Below are positions 14,431 to 17,115 of a stretch of 17,115 nucleotides of DNA, one piece after another. The notes under the pieces are model-generated. The model was not told where the DNA came from. It saw only the letters and a list, made by a program, of their open reading frames with translations, and did no database searches. Made by a program: the position numbers and the translations under genes. The DNA is taken from NCBI GenBank assembly GCA_949957035.1, contig CATLIP010000013.1, positions 1 to 17,115 of the forward strand, written 5' to 3'. Source of the DNA: an uncultured Lachnospiraceae bacterium (GTDB lineage: Bacteria; Bacillota_A; Clostridia; Lachnospirales; Lachnospiraceae). Within the stretch, counting starts at the first letter, position 1; each line of letters begins with the position of its first letter.

Positions 14431-14679
14431 CTAATTTGCAAGAAATTCTTCGATTTCTTCCAGGCTTTTTCCAGATGCGACAAGTAACTCGGCAGCCTTT
14501 TGAACCTCGGCCTGTTTCTTCTGCTTTTCAACTAAAGCATCATAACGAACCTGGTCTTTTTTCAATTGTTTGAGGTTCGCTTTTTCCTGCTTCAATTCTG
14601 CAGATAATGATTCGATTCTTTCCTCTGCCATCTCAATTAATTCTGGATAATTTTTCTCTTCTACCTTTCTTCTCGCCAT
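14431..14679 (-). CDS. Small charged coiled-coil protein, unknown function
   Basis: Product of 82 residues, extremely rich in Lys and Glu (MARRKVEEKNYPELIEMAEERIESLSAELKQ...), predicted to be one long coiled coil at about residues 12-62, ending in a short helix (ELLVASGKSLEEIEEFL, about 65-81). It has no signal peptide, membrane segment or known catalytic motif. The short C-terminal SGKSLEEIEEFL segment resembles the small helical tails of some mobilome-associated proteins of the DUF4315 kind, but I cannot assign a family. A strong ribosome binding site (GGAGG, 14693-14689 on the minus strand) lies nine bases before the ATG, so it is likely expressed. It stands alone between the carAB terminator and the tRNA pair, with no partner gene. 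Confidence 0.7.
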   Translation of the reverse strand: MARRKVEEKNYPELIEMAEERIESLSAELKQEKANLKQLKKDQVRYDALVEKQKKQAEVQKAAELLVASGKSLEEIEEFLAN

Positions 14680-14693
14680 TTTAAACGACCTCC

Positions 14694-14870
14694 ATAATTA
14701 TTTATTTACACTATAAAGATATCATTCATTAACGAAAGAGTAAAGAGTAAATGTGCAATTTATTTGAAAATTTTTTGATTTTTTTCGAGATTATTTATCA
14801 ATATGTTTTGAAGCATATTTAAGACAAATAAGTGGAGAAAAAAAATTTTTGAAAAATTTGTAAAAATGTG
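14694..14870. other. AT-rich intergenic stretch upstream of the tRNA promoter
   Basis: No gene is seen. The stretch is strongly AT-rich with phased A- and T-tracts (for example 14762-14785 and 14838-14865) directly upstream of the tRNA promoter, which may act as an UP-element-like activator. The direct repeat GAGTAAA occurs twice at about 14739-14752. A convincing promoter for the minus-strand coiled-coil gene was not found here. Confidence 0.4.
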
Positions 14871-14900
14871 TTGACAAGTAGTGATATATGATAGTATAAT
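14871..14900 (+). promoter_or_regulatory. Consensus sigma-A promoter of the tRNA pair
   Basis: Perfect TTGACA (14871-14876) and perfect TATAAT (14895-14900) with an 18-bp spacer, preceded by A/T-tracts. It lies 38 bases before the mature tRNA-Val 5' end. Confidence 0.9.
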
Positions 14901-14938
14901 AGCAAAGCAGGTTCGAGATAGGAACTTGTAAAGGAAAA

Positions 14939-15011
14939 GGGATCTTAGCTCAGCTGGGAGAGCATCTGCCTTACAAGCAGAGGGTCATAGGTTCGAGCCC
15001 TATAGGTCCCA
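14939..15011 (+). tRNA. tRNA-Val (UAC)
   Basis: Complete cloverleaf of 73 bases. The acceptor GGGATCT pairs with AGGTCCC (one G-U), the D arm is in TAGCTCAGCTGGGAGAGCA, and the anticodon stem TCTGC/GCAGA encloses loop CTTACAA with anticodon TAC. The T arm is ATAGG TTCGAGC CCTAT, and the discriminator is A. CCA is not encoded, so it is added after transcription. Confidence 0.96.
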
Positions 15012-15056
15012 TTGCAACAGTGAATGTTGTAATTGATTCGATATACGTCGAATCAA
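15012..15056 (+). other. Two tandem hairpins filling the tRNA spacer
   Basis: TTGCAACA/TGTTGTAA (15012-15032, loop GTGAA) is followed with no gap by TTGATTCGA/TCGAATCAA (15033-15056, loop TATACG). Together they occupy all but four bases of the 49-base spacer between the tRNAs. A role in processing of the two-tRNA precursor is inferred. Confidence 0.5.
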
Positions 15057-15060
15057 CTCT

Positions 15061-15134
15061 GGCGGGATAGCTCAGTTGGCTAGAGCACACGGTTCATACC
15101 CGTGGTGTCGCTGGTTCAAATCCAGTTCCCGCTA
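15061..15134 (+). tRNA. tRNA-Met (CAU), elongator type
   Basis: Complete cloverleaf of 74 bases. The acceptor GGCGGGA pairs with TCCCGCT, with G1-U72 as seen in other Firmicute elongator tRNA-Met. The D arm is GCTCAGTTGGCTAGAGC, and the anticodon stem CACGG/CCGTG encloses TTCATAC with anticodon CAT. The T arm is GCTGG TTCAAAT CCAGT, and the discriminator is A without CCA. Absence of the GGG/CCC initiator stem pairs argues against initiator tRNA; tRNA-Ile2 is less likely given the Met-like acceptor. Confidence 0.92.
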
Positions 15135-15143
15135 TTTGTTTGA

Positions 15144-15169
15144 AAAGTCTGTATTCACAGGCTTTTTTT
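15144..15169 (+). terminator. Intrinsic terminator of the tRNA pair
   Basis: AAAGTCTGT (15144-15152), loop ATTC, ACAGGCTTT (15157-15165) with one G-U pair, then TTTT. It lies ten bases after tRNA-Met. Confidence 0.8.
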
Positions 15170-15335
15170 CTGTTTCAAATTAATCAAGCCAGTGCGTGTT
15201 CCGATAACATTTACCCTGATCGAAATAAGTCTGTTCATTTGTCTTGATAATGGAATAAAGGCTTTACACAAGATTTACCGATTGATAATCAAGTAAACGG
15301 TGCTTTAAAAGTGAGGTGATAATATGCCAAACAAC
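15170..15335. other. Intergenic stretch after the tRNA genes
   Basis: No convincing gene is seen. It contains TTTACA (15263-15268) with GATAAT (15284-15289) at a short 15-bp spacing, the small palindrome TTGATAATCAA (15282-15292), and GTGAGGTG (15311-15318) placed correctly before an ATG at 15324. The frame from that ATG runs for 49 codons through the following terminator hairpin and into the antisense end of the next gene, so it is more likely the remnant of a lost gene start than a functional gene. Confidence 0.35.
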
Positions 15336-15336
15336 G

Positions 15337-15373
15337 AAAAGTGTGAGAGAATACAGCATACATTCTCTCACAC
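15337..15373 (-). terminator. Intrinsic terminator of the ImmA-like/XRE operon
   Basis: Perfect 12-bp stem GTGTGAGAGAAT (15341-15352) with ATTCTCTCACAC (15362-15373), loop of nine bases. Read on the minus strand the stem is followed by TTTT (15340-15337), placing it as the terminator about 60 bases after the ImmA-like stop codon. Confidence 0.75.
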
Positions 15374-15435
15374 CCTGTTTGAATATAATCTACCTTTTTC
15401 TTTTTCCTCCTCATTCGGAAAATATTTTTCGTACC

Positions 15436-16056
15436 TTACATTGAGAAGTTTTTTCGGTCTATATATGATCTGAAATTGGTTTCCAAAGCCTTTTCGATAA
15501 TCGGTATCGAAGGCATATTTTTTGATGTTTTCAGTAACCTGCTTTTTTTATTTGCAAAAGAAAAAGGAATCTCACAATATTTGATGATATCAGACGCACT
15601 GCTGATATTACACTCCTTGAGAATGGGATCCGGACAGGTAAAATGATAAGCAAATTCATCGCATTTGTCCGATTCGGCACAATCATCTGAGAAATGAAAC
15701 ACATTAGGATTTTCTTCCAGTTTTCCGGACTTAATTAAATAGATAAGTCTGGCAATAGTCCAGCGTATATCAGAGGAAGGGAGTTCCTCGTCGTACAGGA
15801 TGATATAATGTCCGGTAGAAGCAGCATACAATGCCATACCGCTTCCCACGTAGGAAAAATAGTTTTCTGGCAGTCCTTCCTGACTTGCGACAAATTGCAT
15901 CGGAAATATCAGAATGCTCGAATTTATGATTCGGCAAAAGTCATTGGAAAGGACGGGCAGACTGTGTTCATGAAATTCCAACAGAGCGTCATAAGCCGCA
16001 AATATAATATATCTGCGTTCTTCACTTGATATCTTTTCTCTTTTGAAAAAACGCAT
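15436..16056 (-). CDS. ImmA/IrrE-family protein lacking the zinc-protease motif
   Basis: Product of 206 residues that follows the layout of clostridial ImmA/IrrE metallopeptidases partnered with XRE repressors. It has the N-terminal segment LPVLSNDFCR, then GHYIILYDEELPSSDIRWTIA just before the place where HExxH should be, and the C-terminal DPILKECNISSASDIIKYCEIP and FRSYID segments. The active-site residues are gone: the expected HExGH reads ARLIY (residues 102-106) and the expected EAN reads KCD (131-133). The frame is intact with a sensible start (GGAG seven bases before the ATG), so this looks like a pseudo-enzyme rather than decay. In active systems such as ICEBs1, ImmA cleaves the partner repressor. 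Here a binding or sensing role, or a dead system, is inferred. It lies 26 bases after the XRE gene. Confidence 0.75.
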   Translation of the reverse strand: MRFFKREKISSEERRYIIFAAYDALLEFHEHSLPVLSNDFCRIINSSILIFPMQFVASQEGLPENYFSYVGSGMALYAASTGHYIILYDEELPSSDIRWTIARLIYLIKSGKLEENPNVFHFSDDCAESDKCDEFAYHFTCPDPILKECNISSASDIIKYCEIPFSFANKKSRLLKTSKNMPSIPIIEKALETNFRSYIDRKNFSM

Positions 16057-16082
16057 AATAGCTCCGTCTGTATGAAATGATA

Positions 16083-16508
16083 TTACTTTGCTTTTCTGAG
16101 CTCAAGTTTCTGCAGGGCTTGTTCGATTGCCGCCAGATCTTCAGCAGGCAGCGAAGGCATGGATAAGGTCTGCATTTTTCGATCCCGGGCAATCTGATAT
16201 TCCCGGTTCAGTATATAGCCTACGGTTGCGGCGCCTTCCGGGGAATACTCGGAAATGAAGCGATATTTTTCTATAATTGTCTTTTCCGCAGGTGTATATT
16301 CGCCGGAAACTGCATCCAGGAGGTAATTGGGGGTTATGTCAAGGATTCTGCAGAGCATTTCGATTGTAGCTGCGTCGGGTCTGTTCTTATCATTCTCCCA
16401 ATCACTGACGGAATTATGTTTAGCGCCAATCTTCTCGGCAAGCTGTTTCTGGGTGAGATTTTTAGACTTACGGGCGTCTCTAATCTTTTCGCCAAATGAT
16501 AGATTCAT
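16083..16508 (-). CDS. XRE/Cro-CI-family transcriptional repressor
   Basis: DNA-binding protein of 141 residues. The N-terminal helix-turn-helix (HTH_3) occupies about residues 6-61: FGEKIRDARKSKNLTQKQLAEKIGAKHNSVSDWENDKNRPDAATIEMLCRILDI, with the typical NYLLD that follows. The C-terminal part (about 70-141: TPAEKTIIEKYRFISEYSPEGAATVGYILNREY) is the helical region usual in repressors paired with ImmA-like proteins. AGGAGGTGA lies directly before the ATG on the minus strand. It is followed by the ImmA-like gene and is divergent from a small membrane protein gene; 9-bp-phased repeats in the shared promoter region are its likely operators. Such modules are typical of integrative elements and prophages, but no integrase or other phage gene is present here. 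Confidence 0.93.
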   Translation of the reverse strand: MNLSFGEKIRDARKSKNLTQKQLAEKIGAKHNSVSDWENDKNRPDAATIEMLCRILDITPNYLLDAVSGEYTPAEKTIIEKYRFISEYSPEGAATVGYILNREYQIARDRKMQTLSMPSLPAEDLAAIEQALQKLELRKAK

Positions 16509-16547
16509 AATTTCACCTCCTCACTTCTTGTAACTGTCGTTAGAAAA

Positions 16548-16576
16548 AGTATAACATTTTATTTCGAAAAAGTAAA
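16548..16576 (-). promoter_or_regulatory. Promoter of the XRE/ImmA-like operon
   Basis: On the minus strand TTTACT (16576-16571) and TATACT (16553-16548) are separated by 17 bp, about 40 bases before the ATG. A TTCGAA site (16563-16568) falls within the spacer, a natural place for autorepression. Confidence 0.65.
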
Positions 16577-16581
16577 TAAAA

Positions 16582-16617
16582 ATATTCGAAATATTCGAAG
16601 TTATAATAATATTTGAA
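16582..16617. promoter_or_regulatory. 9-bp-phased ATATTCGAA repeats, probable XRE operators
   Basis: ATATTCGAA occurs at 16582-16590 and again at once at 16591-16599, then a 9-base gap, then ATATTTGAA at 16609-16617. The core TTCGAA is a palindrome and recurs at 16563-16568. The array lies between the two divergent promoters and touches the plus-strand -35. Binding by the neighbouring XRE protein is inferred from position. Confidence 0.55.
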
Positions 16618-16641
16618 ATATTGGGAAGAATCATGTAGACT
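16613..16641 (+). promoter_or_regulatory. Promoter of the small membrane protein-ispF unit
   Basis: TTGAAA (16613-16618) and TAGACT (16636-16641) are separated by 17 bp; the -35 overlaps the third repeat of the operator-like array. The predicted start is near 16648, about 60 bases before the ATG. Confidence 0.5.
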
Positions 16642-16708
16642 AGAAGATAATACGATGATACATAAGATTATATAGTGAGAACCGCAGGATAAAGGAGGAA
16701 ATGTATCT

Positions 16709-17023
16709 ATGACCAAAGGACGGCTGACAATCAGGATTGTTGCAGGGGGATATCTCGCATATGTGGGTTTTAGACTTACCAGGGATGTGCTGACGGATAA
16801 GCCAGAGAATTATTTGGCCTATCTGCTGTTTGGGGCGCTTTTTATGGTAGTGGGCGGAGTATGGTGCGCTCTGGCATTAAAGAGATATATTAAGCATGAC
16901 TACGAAGAGATCTGGGAAGATACCAATGATGCCGGTGAGTCAAAGGATATTGTGGAGAAGGAAAACGTAAAGATTGAAGAAGCGCAGGCCGATGAAAATA
17001 AGGAGGAAGAAGTATGCGAGTAG
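16709..17023 (+). CDS. Small two-helix membrane protein with acidic tail, unknown function
   Basis: Product of 104 residues. Two hydrophobic segments at about residues 8-24 ([16 protein letters not shown]) and 37-58 ([22 protein letters not shown]) are predicted membrane helices. They are followed by a short basic stretch and a highly acidic cytoplasmic-looking tail (about 63-104, very rich in Glu, Asp and Lys). No enzyme motif is visible and I do not recognise a named family. AAAGGAGG at 16691-16698 sets the start. Its last 10 bases overlap the start of ispF, so the two are almost certainly translated from one message. The divergent XRE repressor may control this unit. Whether it helps MEP-pathway or membrane function, or is merely upstream, cannot be told. 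Confidence 0.8.
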   Translation: MTKGRLTIRIVAGGYLAYVGFRLTRDVLTDKPENYLAYLLFGALFMVVGGVWCALALKRYIKHDYEEIWEDTNDAGESKDIVEKENVKIEEAQADENKEEEVCE

Positions 17024-17115
17024 GAATGGGATATGACGTCCACCGTCTGGTAAAGGAGCGGGATTTGATTCTGGGCGGTGTAAAGATACCGTATGAGAAG
17101 GGGCTTTTGGGACAT
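17014..17115 (+). CDS. ispF: 2-C-methyl-D-erythritol 2,4-cyclodiphosphate synthase, 3' end outside window
   Basis: Fifth enzyme of the MEP isoprenoid pathway, which cyclises CDP-methylerythritol 2-phosphate to MEcPP with release of CMP. Only the first 34 residues are in the window, but they carry the diagnostic N-terminus [11 protein letters not shown], in which Asp8 and His10 are metal ligands, then [16 protein letters not shown], where the final His is the next conserved position. AGGAGG at 17001-17006 lies seven bases before the ATG. The gene overlaps the upstream membrane-protein gene by 10 bases. It complements dxr, which lies about 13 kb to the left in the same orientation. Confidence 0.95.
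   Translation, partial: MRVGMGYDVHRLVKERDLILGGVKIPYEKGLLGH

Noticed and set aside
15061..16056. Integrated element at the tRNA-Met 3' end with a duplicated attachment site
   Set aside because: No copy of the tRNA-Met 3' end longer than about 7 bases is found downstream and no integrase is present, so integration at this tRNA is not supported inside the window.

Overview
The window looks like chromosome from a low-to-mid GC Gram-positive anaerobe of the class Clostridia, most likely family Lachnospiraceae. This rests on the classic Firmicute order pyrH-frr-uppS-cdsA-dxr-rseP, strong AGGAGG ribosome binding sites, tRNA genes without an encoded CCA, and the protein families present. The species cannot be named from the sequence alone.

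Layout. (1) Positions 2-5255: a co-directional housekeeping block running from UMP kinase (pyrH, 5' end outside the window) through ribosome recycling factor, undecaprenyl-diphosphate synthase, CDP-diglyceride synthase and DXP reductoisomerase to an RseP-type site-2 protease. A short palindromic repeat sits between frr and uppS. (2) 5279-6903: a MerR-family regulator and an iron-sulfur aldo/keto reductase behind a textbook MerR promoter, with a dyad inside a 19-bp spacer. (3) 6949-9589: two divergent cell-surface or spore-related genes. One is a membrane-anchored transglutaminase-like protein (minus strand); the other is a SpoIID-like plus peptidoglycan-binding protein with no signal peptide (plus strand). 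(4) 9656-14227: carA-carB behind a strong promoter and a structured leader of about 250 nt that contains an intrinsic terminator. This resembles a pyrimidine attenuator, with a 6S-like RNA as the alternative. (5) 14228-15373: small intergenic hairpins, a small coiled-coil gene, and a tRNA-Val/tRNA-Met pair with a consensus promoter and terminator. (6) 15436-17115: an XRE repressor and an ImmA/IrrE-like partner whose protease motif is missing, divergent from a small two-helix membrane protein that overlaps ispF (3' end outside the window). A 9-bp-phased repeat array lies in the divergent spacer.

Functional links. pyrH and carAB both serve pyrimidine nucleotides. dxr and ispF are two steps of the MEP isoprenoid pathway, and uppS uses its products to build the lipid carrier for the cell wall. 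cdsA makes phospholipid precursors. The least ordinary parts are the carAB leader, the degenerate ImmA-like/XRE module with its repeat array, and the SpoIID-like protein with sporulation-type promoter candidates. No CRISPR array, transposase or intact prophage is visible.
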